From NCBI GenBank assembly GCA_027061805.1, contig JAMOWA010000059.1:62001-126000 (forward strand): a stretch of DNA of 64,000 bases, in the 5' to 3' direction. Positions within the stretch are counted from its first letter, which is position 1; every line of letters begins with the position of its first letter. Source of the DNA: Thermoanaerobaculia bacterium (GTDB taxonomy: Bacteria; Acidobacteriota; Thermoanaerobaculia; Thermoanaerobaculales; Sulfomarinibacteraceae). A model generated the notes under the pieces. The model worked only from the letters and a program-made list of their open reading frames with translations. It searched no databases and was not told the DNA's origin. This document shows positions 45,471 to 53,362 of the stretch, piece by piece. Made by a program: the position numbers and the translations under genes.

Positions 45471-46283
45471 GTGGAGATCGTGGTCCTGGCCTCCGGTTCC
45501 TCGGGCAACGCGGTGTACGTGGTCTCCGGCGGGGACGCCATCCTGGTGGACGTGGGGATCTCGGCCACCTCCGTCCACAGGCGGCTGGCCGCGGCGGGCC
45601 ACGACCTGGAGCGGCTCCGCGCCGTGGTGGTGACCCACGAGCACACGGACCACATGAAGGGGGCCCGCGTCCTCCTCAAGCGGCATCCCGTGCCGCTGTG
45701 GGCGACGCAGGGCACCTGGGGCGGCCTCGACGTCCGGACACCCGGGGGCGGGACGCTGCGTTCCGGGGTGACGGTGAGCTTCGGGGGCCTCCGCATCACG
45801 CCGGTCGCCACCAGCCACGACGCGGCGGAGCCCGTGGCCGTCCTGGTGGACGACGGGAGCCACCGTGTGGCCGTGTGCACCGACACCGGCGTGGTGACGC
45901 CGCTGCTCGAGGAGCGCCTCAGGGGCTGCAACCTCCTGATGCTCGAGGCCAACCACGACGCGGACCTGCTCCGTCACGGCTCGTACCCGTGGCACCTGAA
46001 GCAGCGCATCGCCTCGCGGCACGGCCACCTGGCGAACCACCAGGCGCAGGAGGCACTGGACCGCATGTTGACGCGGGACCTGCGGGGCGTGGTGGCCCTC
46101 CACATCTCGGAGGAGAACAACGAGCCCTCCCTGGCGGAGGCCTGCCTCGCCACGGTGGTGAACGGCTCGGTCCCGGTGTCCGTGGCCGGCCGCCACCACA
46201 TGGTCCGGGTGGTCCTCGACGGCGACGCCGTGACCATGGAGCGTCTCGGCGCGCCTCCGGCCAGGGGCCGGACGGCGCGCTGA
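45471..46283 (+). CDS. Metallo-beta-lactamase-fold hydrolase (WalJ/YycJ-like)
   Basis: Predicted 270-residue MBL protein. It opens with VLASGSSGNAVYV, then the metal motif VVTHEHTDH (H-x-H-x-D-H), TSHDAAEPVAV, CTDTGVVTP and LEANHDADLL, and ends with HLANHQAQEALD and ALHISEENNEP. This is the YycJ/VicX (WalJ) pattern, an exonuclease-like branch. GTG 45471 with GGGGAGG upstream is 1 nt after the dut stop. Confidence 0.88.
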   Translation: MEIVVLASGSSGNAVYVVSGGDAILVDVGISATSVHRRLAAAGHDLERLRAVVVTHEHTDHMKGARVLLKRHPVPLWATQGTWGGLDVRTPGGGTLRSGVTVSFGGLRITPVATSHDAAEPVAVLVDDGSHRVAVCTDTGVVTPLLEERLRGCNLLMLEANHDADLLRHGSYPWHLKQRIASRHGHLANHQAQEALDRMLTRDLRGVVALHISEENNEPSLAEACLATVVNGSVPVSVAGRHHMVRVVLDGDAVTMERLGAPPARGRTAR

Positions 46284-46400
46284 CCCCCACGCGGCCTGCG
46301 CATGGCGGGCCTCCGGAACGTGCTCTCGTCCGGAACCTCGCAGCGGCAGCGCCATCCACGTCGGCCTCCCCTTGACCCGTTCGCCCGGCTGGCCTAGGCT

Positions 46401-46622
46401 CGCGTTCAACGGGACGGTGCAAGGGAAGCCGGTGCGAGACCGGCGCGGCCCCCGCCACTGTGACCGGGGACGGACCGTTCACGGGGAGACCCAGCCACTG
46501 GTCGGCGCGATCCCGAGGGGTTGACCGGCCGGGAAGGCGAACGGATCCGGCTGCCACGGAGGGACACCTCCGCGGCGCATCCGGAAGCCAGGAGACCTGC
46601 CGTTCCGAAAAGAAACGGGAGG
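46401..46622 (+). promoter_or_regulatory. Cobalamin riboswitch with SD-sequestering hairpin
   Basis: The aptamer contains AGGGAAGCCGGTGCGAGACC (46422-46441), GCCCCCGCCACTGTGA (46447-46462), GGGAAGGC (46531-46538) and the B12 box GCATCCGGAAGCCAGGAGAC (46577-46596). Immediately after, CCTGCCGTT (46596-46604) can pair with AACGGGAGG (46614-46622), which contains the Shine-Dalgarno of the receptor gene. That suggests translational repression when cobalamin is bound. TAGGCT (46395-46400) is a possible -10. Confidence 0.93.
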
Positions 46623-46628
46623 TTTCGC

Positions 46629-48494
46629 ATGGTGTCCATCCGTCGTGTCCCATCCGTCAATCTCTGTCTTCTTGTCGCCGCCCTTGTCCCGGTGGTGGGC
46701 CTCGCCCAGGAGGACCCCGGTCCCGTACGGGAACGGGGCGTCTTCCGCGAGCAGGTCACGGTGACCGCCACCGGGGAGGCCACCCCCGCCGACGACGTTC
46801 CGGCCGCCGTCACCATCATCGACCGGCAGGCCATCGACGACGCCGGGTCCGACACGGTGGTGGACCTGCTCCGCCGGGTTCCCGGTCTCACCGTGATGCG
46901 GTCCGGCGCGGAGGGCTCGCTGACCTCGGTCTTCACACGGGGTACCAACTCCAACCAGACGCTGGTGCTGTACGACGGCGTCCGGCTCAACTCGCCCTAC
47001 TTTGCCGGCTACGACTGGAGCCTCCTCACCACCTCCGGGCTGGAGCGGATCGAGGTGGTCCGGGGCCCCTACTCGGTCCTCTGGGGTGCCGACGCGGTGG
47101 GCGGGGTGGTGAACCTCATCCCCTCGCGGGCCCGGCGGGGCTTCGGCGGCACGGCGCTGCTGGAGGGCGGACAGGCCGGCTGGAGGCGTGCCGAGGCCAC
47201 CGTGGGGTGGGCCTCGGAGAGCTTCGACGTGATGGCCTCCGGCTTCACCCGGGAGGGCGACCAGGAGCTGCCCAACAGCGACTTCTCGCTGGGGCAGGTC
47301 ATGCTGGACGCCGGGTGGAGCTGGGAACCGGGGAACCGGGTGGGCATCCTCGTCCAGAGCCTCGATTCGGACCTCGAGATCCCGTTCGCCGGCCCCGCCG
47401 CCACGCCCAACCGGCGCCAGTCGGCCAGCCAGGACCTGGTGGCCCTTCCCCTGCGGTGGCAGGTCTCCGGGAGGTGGAGCCTGGAGGCCACGTTCTCCCA
47501 CACGAGCCGCGACCTGGCCTTCCGGGACCCTGACGACCCGTGGGGCTTCACCGCCTCCGACACCGGCGCCGACACCGACGAGGTGCGCCTGGCCTCCACC
47601 CATCGGCTGGGCGGCCACGCCCTCGGCTGGGGCCTCCAGTGGCGGGGGGACACGGTGGACGACCGCTCCTCCTTCGGCACCAACCTGGACCACAGGAGCA
47701 CGGACACCCTGGGGCTCTTCGTGCAGGACGCCTGGACGATCTCCCGGGAGGTCCGCCTCCTGGCCGGGGTCCGCTGGGACGATGCCGACGAATGGGGCTC
47801 CGAGCTCTCGCCCAGGGTGGGAGTGGCGTGGACCGTGACGCCGCGATGGGAGCTCAGGGCCTCGTGGGGTCGGGCCTTCCGCCAGCCCTCGGTGGGCGAG
47901 CTCTACTTCCCCTTCTCGGGGAACCCGGACCTCGACGCCGAGACCTCCACCTCGGCCGAGGTGGGCGTCGTCCACACCACCCCGAGCGGTGCGGCCCGCT
48001 TCGAGCTCGAGCTCTTCACCACCAGCATCGACGACCTCATCCAGTTCGACCACGCCACCTACACCTTCGGCAACATCGACTCGGCCGACATCTCCGGCGC
48101 CGAGCTGGCGGGTACCTTCCGTCTGATGGAGGAGCTGGGGCTGGGGGTGCAGGTCACCTGGCTGGACACGGAGGACGATGCGGGCCGGGAGCTCCTCCGG
48201 AGGCCCGAATGGAGTGGATCGGTCACGGTCAGCGGGAGCCCGGGCGGTGACCGCTTCCAGGGGGACCTCACGATCGTCTGGCTCGGGAGCCGTGACGACG
48301 TGGACCCCGGCACCTTCCAGCGGGTCCGCCTGGGTGGAACGGTGACGGCGGACCTGGCGCTGGGGTGGCGCGTGCTCGAGCCACTGGAGCTCACGCTCTG
48401 CGTGGTCAACCTCACCGACAGGTCGTGGGAGGCGGTTGCGGGGTACCCGGCTCCGGGGCGCCGGTTCATGGGCGGGTTGCGGTTCCGGTACTGA
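46629..48494 (+). CDS. btuB: TonB-dependent cobalamin receptor (BtuB-like)
   Basis: Predicted 621-residue outer-membrane receptor. Signal peptide to about residue 26, TonB box region EQVTVTATGE (about 40-49), plug domain (PAAVTIIDRQAI, VDLLRRVPGL, FTRGTNSNQTLVLYDGVRLN, IEVVRGPYSVLWGADAVGGVVNL) and a C-terminal barrel ending in GGLRFRY with aromatic last residue. The upstream cobalamin riboswitch identifies the substrate as a corrinoid. No btuFCD transporter follows in the window. Confidence 0.92.
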   Translation: MVSIRRVPSVNLCLLVAALVPVVGLAQEDPGPVRERGVFREQVTVTATGEATPADDVPAAVTIIDRQAIDDAGSDTVVDLLRRVPGLTVMRSGAEGSLTSVFTRGTNSNQTLVLYDGVRLNSPYFAGYDWSLLTTSGLERIEVVRGPYSVLWGADAVGGVVNLIPSRARRGFGGTALLEGGQAGWRRAEATVGWASESFDVMASGFTREGDQELPNSDFSLGQVMLDAGWSWEPGNRVGILVQSLDSDLEIPFAGPAATPNRRQSASQDLVALPLRWQVSGRWSLEATFSHTSRDLAFRDPDDPWGFTASDTGADTDEVRLASTHRLGGHALGWGLQWRGDTVDDRSSFGTNLDHRSTDTLGLFVQDAWTISREVRLLAGVRWDDADEWGSELSPRVGVAWTVTPRWELRASWGRAFRQPSVGELYFPFSGNPDLDAETSTSAEVGVVHTTPSGAARFELELFTTSIDDLIQFDHATYTFGNIDSADISGAELAGTFRLMEELGLGVQVTWLDTEDDAGRELLRRPEWSGSVTVSGSPGGDRFQGDLTIVWLGSRDDVDPGTFQRVRLGGTVTADLALGWRVLEPLELTLCVVNLTDRSWEAVAGYPAPGRRFMGGLRFRY

Positions 48495-48523
48495 GGCCGG
48501 GTGCGCTCCACCGGTTCGACGAC

Positions 48524-48547
48524 GGGCCCGCCCCCCGGGGCGGGCCC
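48524..48547. terminator. Convergent-gene hairpin
   Basis: Perfect 11-bp inverted repeat GGGCCCGCCCC/GGGGCGGGCCC with a 2-nt centre between the convergent receptor and cytochrome genes. There is no T-tract on either side, so termination is inferred from position and strength. Confidence 0.55.
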
Positions 48548-48554
48548 CTCCGCA

Positions 48555-49667
48555 TCATGCCGCGTCGTCACCCGTGGCCGGGCTCGCGAGCACCCGCCGG
48601 ACCATCCAGGCCACGGTGGCCAGCCCGGCCACCAGGAGCACGGCGAAGAGGAGGAAGATCCCCCACTCGGGCGCCTCGGGCAACCGGTGGCGGGAGGTGA
48701 ACTCCACCAGGTACCGCACCCGGACCTGGTGGCGGGTGACGGTCATGAAGACCATGGAGCCGAGCATGAGCAGCACGGCCCCGTTCACGAGGCCGGGCCG
48801 CGCCACCGGATCCGCGGCCCGGGCCAGGAGGACCAGCAGGCCCAGGCCCAGGAGGATGCCCAGGGTGAGTGGGAGGTGGACCGCAGCACCCCCTTTCATG
48901 AGCCTCTCCAGGACATCGTCGGGGAGGAGGAGCAGGAGGAGGAAGCCGTCGACGAGCTCGAGGAGCGTCGTCCAGAGGGCCCACTTCCAGGTGTAGCGTG
49001 CCATCTCCTCCTCCAGCGGACCACCCCCTGCCCTGACCTTCCGCACCGCCCACCAGCACACCACGAGCGCCGAGAAGCCCACCGCCGCCAGGACGAAGTG
49101 CGCGAGGCGGGGCAGGAAGGTCGGGTCGGCAAGGATCGACCAGGGGTTGTCCAGTGCGGCGGGCCAGCGTCCGGGCTGGGAATGGAGGAGGTTCACCATC
49201 ACCTGCACCGCGGCCACCAGGAGGAACATCACCGCCGAGAGGACCAGCCAGAGCGTGGCCGTCCTGGTGGGTGGGGTGGACCGGAACTTGTAGAGGTAGA
49301 GGGCGTAGTACCCCACCATCAGGACCACCAGGAGGCAGAACCAGATCCAGCCCAGGAGGATGGTGGCGGAGTAGAAGTACTGGCCGTAGATCACCTGGAT
49401 GAAGAGAAGGGGCGCCACACCGGTGGTGATGGCCAGGGAGACGCCGTACCCGTTGATGGCGGCCAGGCGGGAGGCGAGCGCGGTCCGCGGGTCTCCCTCC
49501 CGGCCCCCGGAAAAGAGCCGGGCGAGCGCCGCCAGGAGCGTCCCCCCCAGCGTGAGGTTCACGAAGATCAGGTGGAGGAAGAAGGTGAAGACCAGCAGGA
49601 AGGTGAAGAGCCATGCGGGCCCGGGCATGGGCGCCGCGTCCGGTGCGGGAATGAGATCCGGGAACAT
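48555..49667 (-). CDS. Multi-helix membrane subunit of a cytochrome bd-like complex
   Basis: Predicted 370-residue protein with about nine membrane helices (for example LFTFLLVFTFFLHLIFVNLTLGG and FCLLVVLMVGYYALYLY). Several helices carry His or Glu near their ends (FTFFLHLIFV, LPRLAHFVLAAVGF, WTTLLELVDGF), as in haem-binding CydA-type helices. The ATG shares a base with the stop of the upstream cytochrome gene (TGATG), so the two make a complex. It likely binds haem b or quinol in the second CydA-like subunit; not CydB by sequence. Confidence 0.65.
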   Translation of the reverse strand: MFPDLIPAPDAAPMPGPAWLFTFLLVFTFFLHLIFVNLTLGGTLLAALARLFSGGREGDPRTALASRLAAINGYGVSLAITTGVAPLLFIQVIYGQYFYSATILLGWIWFCLLVVLMVGYYALYLYKFRSTPPTRTATLWLVLSAVMFLLVAAVQVMVNLLHSQPGRWPAALDNPWSILADPTFLPRLAHFVLAAVGFSALVVCWWAVRKVRAGGGPLEEEMARYTWKWALWTTLLELVDGFLLLLLLPDDVLERLMKGGAAVHLPLTLGILLGLGLLVLLARAADPVARPGLVNGAVLLMLGSMVFMTVTRHQVRVRYLVEFTSRHRLPEAPEWGIFLLFAVLLVAGLATVAWMVRRVLASPATGDDAA

Positions 49668-51190
49668 CAGCGGCCTCCCTTCTCCTCGCCCGCGCCTCCG
49701 GAGCGCAGGGTCTCCAGGTAGGCGGCGAGGGCCTCGAGCTCCCCGTCGGTTCCGACGCATGGGGGCATGTAGGGGTGGGACAGAGCCCGGGTGTCCACCG
49801 GGCGGAACCCCCCCGCTTCGGCGTAGACATCTCCCATGTCCCGGAGCCTCTCCAGGGTTCCCGTCACCATCCCGGACAGGAGGTCCTGCATCATCTCCGG
49901 ATCCTCATCCATCTCGGCCACCGTGGGCAGTGATTCCCTCATCTCGGCCGCGGAGGAGTCCCGGTGGCAGGGGAGGCACCTCGCACGGAACACCGTTTCC
50001 GCCGTGGCCGCATCGCTCCCCGCCACCGCCTTGAGTCCGGCCAGGGTGGGCAGGGCCCGGCGGATGCCCTGGTAGCCGTCGAGGGTGTGGCACGGCGAGC
50101 ACTCCACCCGGAAGACCTGCCGCCCCACGGAGACCGGGTCCTCGCCGGCCGCCAGCGTGGCCCACCCCGACACGGCGAGCACCCCCTCCCGGTCGACCTC
50201 TCCGATCCGCTCCACCAGCAGGCCGTTGGTGAACATGTAGTCGTGGATGAGGAACGGCTTCCGGGCCCCCTCCCTCACGCGCTCGTACCCGGCGAACGCG
50301 GCGAACGCGGCGGCCGCCACGAAGATCGCCGGAACCACCCGCACGAGGCGGGGGATTCCCACGAGGAAGACCATGGCCAGGATCAGCGTGAGGGCCATGG
50401 CCCAGAGTGTGAGGCTCCGTGTGGCCGCCAGCTGCTCGAGGAGGGGCTCCGCACCCAGGAACAGGCGGCGGATCCCGTCCGGCAGCGCCGCCTCCCACCA
50501 TCTGTACCCGGCGTGGGCCAGCAGCGTCCCGGCCACCAGCCACCAGCCCAGGAAGCGGAGGAGACGGGGCCTCGCCTCCGGGGAGGCCCTGAGCGCCGCG
50601 AACACCATGAAGACGGCCGCCATCATCAGGGCGATCCCCGTCCGCAGCACAACGCTCGGCCAGCTGGTGGGGTTGAAGAAACCGTCCCAGAATCCGCGGG
50701 TCTCCAGCCAGCGGCCCGGCGTGAGCATGAAGGTCACGATGCCGTTGATGACCACCAGCGAACCGTAGGCTCCCACGACGTAGAGCCAGCCGACCATGAG
50801 GTGGGCTCCCCTGGAGATCCTGTCCCAGGTGGCGTAGTAGACCAGGGCGGCCACGATCTCCAGGATGAAGAAGACCCACTCGATCGCCCAGGCCCACACG
50901 TAGTTGTGGATGAGCGCGGAGATGGCGGCGGGCGAGATGAGACCCGCCACCACCCAGATTCCCACACCCGAGATGGCTCCGAACACCGTGGAGAACAGGA
51001 TCAGAACCAGCGAGGAGCGGCGGGCCAGCTCGCGGAGCTCCCGGTCCCCCCGCCGCACGGAAAGCGTCTCGGCCACCGCGATGAGCAGGCCGCCACCCAC
51101 GGCGAAGTGGGACACGATGACGTGGGTCACGGCCACCCACGCCATGAGCATCCCGCCCCCGATGGCCACATCCCATACCGGATAGTCCAT
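49667..51190 (-). CDS. Cytochrome bd-like subunit I fused to a di-haem cytochrome c
   Basis: Predicted 507-residue protein. The N-terminal ~330 residues form about nine membrane helices with CydA-like spacing: THVIVSHFAVGGGLLIAVAE (His ligand and Glu), GVGIWVVAGLISP and WAIEWVFFILEIVAALVYY (Glu pair). The C-terminal periplasmic part has two haem c motifs, CSPCH (about 364) and CLPCH (about 404), and a TDGELEALAAYL segment. It probably oxidises quinol or passes electrons between quinol and c-type haem. ATG 51190 is preceded by GGAGGATG. It is a two-gene operon with the next membrane subunit. Confidence 0.75.
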   Translation of the reverse strand: MDYPVWDVAIGGGMLMAWVAVTHVIVSHFAVGGGLLIAVAETLSVRRGDRELRELARRSSLVLILFSTVFGAISGVGIWVVAGLISPAAISALIHNYVWAWAIEWVFFILEIVAALVYYATWDRISRGAHLMVGWLYVVGAYGSLVVINGIVTFMLTPGRWLETRGFWDGFFNPTSWPSVVLRTGIALMMAAVFMVFAALRASPEARPRLLRFLGWWLVAGTLLAHAGYRWWEAALPDGIRRLFLGAEPLLEQLAATRSLTLWAMALTLILAMVFLVGIPRLVRVVPAIFVAAAAFAAFAGYERVREGARKPFLIHDYMFTNGLLVERIGEVDREGVLAVSGWATLAAGEDPVSVGRQVFRVECSPCHTLDGYQGIRRALPTLAGLKAVAGSDAATAETVFRARCLPCHRDSSAAEMRESLPTVAEMDEDPEMMQDLLSGMVTGTLERLRDMGDVYAEAGGFRPVDTRALSHPYMPPCVGTDGELEALAAYLETLRSGGAGEEKGGR

Positions 51191-51301
51191 ACGCCATCCT
51201 CCGAGGGTCCTGGTTGTCCAAGAATACCACTCCGGCCACCGGCGGGCGGCGTTTGGCACCTGTCCCCGGGCACCCCGGGGACACTCCTGCAACGGCCTCA
51301 T

Positions 51302-51500
51302 GTGAACCTGTTGCAAGAGTCCTGGATCGAGGAGGAATCCCGCGGATCGGCTCCAACCCGCCCGGGAAAATGAACCACGGATGACACGGATTGATCGGAT
51401 CACGAAGAAGATAGAAGAACATCCGGATCCACGTTCGATGTCATGCCAGGTCGATGGATATGAGCTTCAGAGGGTCTCGCAGGCGGCTCATGTGATACCG
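51302..51500. repeat. Dispersed intergenic repeat, copy 1
   Basis: About 200 bp that matches 56492-56692 in inverted orientation. Recognisable words are TGAACCACGGATGACACGG, GAAGAAGATAGAA and TCCTGGATCGAGG. It lies between the cytochrome operon and fur; no ORF is supported. The rest of this gap (51191-51301) holds a GC-rich word TTTGGCACCTGTCCCCGGG and nothing else I can name. Confidence 0.8.
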
Positions 51501-51505
51501 GGCTC

Positions 51506-51534
51506 TTGACACCGCCTCACGGATCCACTATCGT
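51506..51534 (+). promoter_or_regulatory. Promoter of the fur-family gene
   Basis: TTGACA (51506-51511), 17-nt spacer, TATCGT (51529-51534), about 36 nt before the ATG at 51570. It starts right after the repeat copy. TTGATTGAGAAGCTGATAAT downstream is AT-rich and could hold an operator. Confidence 0.65.
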
Positions 51535-51569
51535 TGATTGAGAAGCTGATAATGAGTCTGGATTAGATC

Positions 51570-52034
51570 ATGAGCAACCTTTCACAGCGCGCGCAGAAAC
51601 TCTTCATCCAGTACCTGAGGGAGAACAACCTCAAGGTGACCCAGGAGCGGCTCGCGCTCCTGGCGGAGATCTTCTCCACCAGCGAGCACCTCGACGCCGA
51701 CGAGCTGCTCGTCCGGATGAAGACCAAGAACAAGAAGGTCTCGCGGGCCACCGTGTACCGGACCCTGGACCTCCTGGTCCAGTGCGGCCTCGTCCGCAAG
51801 AGCCGCCTCGGCCACGAGCACTACTTCTACGAGAAGGTCCAGCCGGGCAAGCGGCACGACCACATGGTGTGCACCCACTGCGGCAGGATCCTGGAGTTCT
51901 GGGATCCCGCACTGGACGAGCGCCAGCGGCAGATCTGCCAGGAGTACCACTTCCGGCCCTCGTTCTATTCCATCCAGATCCAGGGTCTGTGCGAGGACTG
52001 CCAGAAGGTCGAGCAGGAGAACACGTTCCTGTAA
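51570..52034 (+). CDS. Fur-family metalloregulator
   Basis: Predicted 154-residue Fur-type repressor. The winged helix includes LKVTQERLALLAEIFSTSEHLDADELL and VSRATVYRTLDLLVQCGLV (recognition helix). The dimer domain has HDHMVCTHCGRILEF with a CxxC, and a second CEDC near the C-terminus, forming the structural zinc site. Whether it senses Fe(II), peroxide (PerR) or Zn cannot be decided; the nearby peroxiredoxin and ferritin genes make iron or peroxide plausible. It converges with tyrS, 11 nt apart. Confidence 0.92.
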   Translation: MSNLSQRAQKLFIQYLRENNLKVTQERLALLAEIFSTSEHLDADELLVRMKTKNKKVSRATVYRTLDLLVQCGLVRKSRLGHEHYFYEKVQPGKRHDHMVCTHCGRILEFWDPALDERQRQICQEYHFRPSFYSIQIQGLCEDCQKVEQENTFL

Positions 52035-52045
52035 GAACGGCTCCC

Positions 52046-53272
52046 TCAGACGAACCTCACCCGGGCGAACCGCCGTTTCCCCGCCCTCAGGAGGACCGTC
52101 GCGCCGGGTGCGGCCGGGATCTCCGCCTTGATGTCGGTGATCCTCTCGTCGTCCACCCGGACGCCTCCCTGGGCGATGAGTCGGCGCGCCTCGGAGTTGG
52201 ACGCCGCGAGACCGGCGTCGGCCAGGACCCGTGAGAGCAGGACCGTGGCCCCGGGAGAGGGGAGCTCCACCTCCGGGATCTCGGTGGGATCCTGTCGGCG
52301 GGAGAATACCTTCTCGAACTCCCTCTGGGCCTCGATCGCGGCCTCCTCCGAGTGGAACTCCGCCACCATGGTCCGGGCGAGCTCCTTCTTGACGTCCATG
52401 GGGTGCCGCTCCCCGGCCTCCACGTCGCGCCAGAGCTCCGCGATCTCCTCCTCGGTCCTGTCGGTGAGCAGGAGCCAGTACTTCCACATGAGCTCATCGG
52501 AGACCGACATGAGCTTGCCGAACATCTCGAATGGCGGGTCCTCCACCGCGATGTAGTTGCCGAGGGACTTGGACATCTTCTCCACACCGTCGAGCCCCTC
52601 CAGCAGCGGCACGGTCATCACAACCTGGGGCTCCAGGCCGTGCTCCCGCATGAGGTGCCGCCCCATCAGGAGGTTGAAGAGCTGGTCGCTGCCCCCCATC
52701 TCCACGTCGGCCCCGAGAAAGACCGAGTCGTAGGCCTGGGCCAGCGGGTAGAGGAATTCGTGGAGCCCGATGGGCTGCTGGGCCTCGTAGCGCTTCCGGA
52801 AATCGTCCCGCTCGAGCATCTGCGCCACGGTCACCCGGGCCGCCAGGCGGATCCAGTCCGCCGAGCTCAGCGCGCCGAGCCAGCGGGAGTTGAAGTCCAC
52901 GACGGTGGTGTCGGGATCCAGCAGCCTGTAGATCTGCCGCTCGTAGGTGCGGGCATTCTCGGCGATCTGCTCCGGGGTGAGCTGGGGTCGGGTCGCCTTC
53001 GTGCCGGTGGGGTCCCCGATCAGCCCCGTGAAGTCCCCGATCAGGAAGATCACCCGGTGGCCGAGCTGCTGGAAGTGCCGCATCTTCCGGATCACCACAG
53101 TGTGCCCCAGGTGGAGATCGGGGGCCGAGGGGTCGAAACCGACCTTGACCGTGAGGGGCGTCCCGGAGGCCGCGGACCGTTCGAGCCTCGCCCTGAGGTC
53201 CTCACGCCGGATGACGTCGGTACACCCCTTGGTGAGGTACGCCAGCTGGTCGTCGATGCTCCGTGCTTCCAT
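52046..53272 (-). CDS. tyrS: Tyrosyl-tRNA synthetase
   Basis: Predicted 408-residue class I synthetase of the bacterial TyrS type. The HIGH motif appears as HLGH in VGFDPSAPDLHLGHTVV, the KMSKS motif as EKMSKSLGN, and the tyrosine pocket includes YPLAQAYDSVFLGADVEMGGSDQ. A C-terminal S4 RNA-binding domain (SNSEARRLIAQGGVRVDDERI) is present. ATG 53272 is chosen because the family begins a few residues before LAYLTKGCTDVI. Confidence 0.96.
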   Translation of the reverse strand: MEARSIDDQLAYLTKGCTDVIRREDLRARLERSAASGTPLTVKVGFDPSAPDLHLGHTVVIRKMRHFQQLGHRVIFLIGDFTGLIGDPTGTKATRPQLTPEQIAENARTYERQIYRLLDPDTTVVDFNSRWLGALSSADWIRLAARVTVAQMLERDDFRKRYEAQQPIGLHEFLYPLAQAYDSVFLGADVEMGGSDQLFNLLMGRHLMREHGLEPQVVMTVPLLEGLDGVEKMSKSLGNYIAVEDPPFEMFGKLMSVSDELMWKYWLLLTDRTEEEIAELWRDVEAGERHPMDVKKELARTMVAEFHSEEAAIEAQREFEKVFSRRQDPTEIPEVELPSPGATVLLSRVLADAGLAASNSEARRLIAQGGVRVDDERITDIKAEIPAAPGATVLLRAGKRRFARVRFV

Positions 53273-53362
53273 GGAAACTCCCCTCCGGCCGGCCGGGGCC
53301 GGTTTCTCCAGGACGGCAACTCTACCCAAGCCGGACCCCCGGGGCAATCGCCGCCCCCGGGG

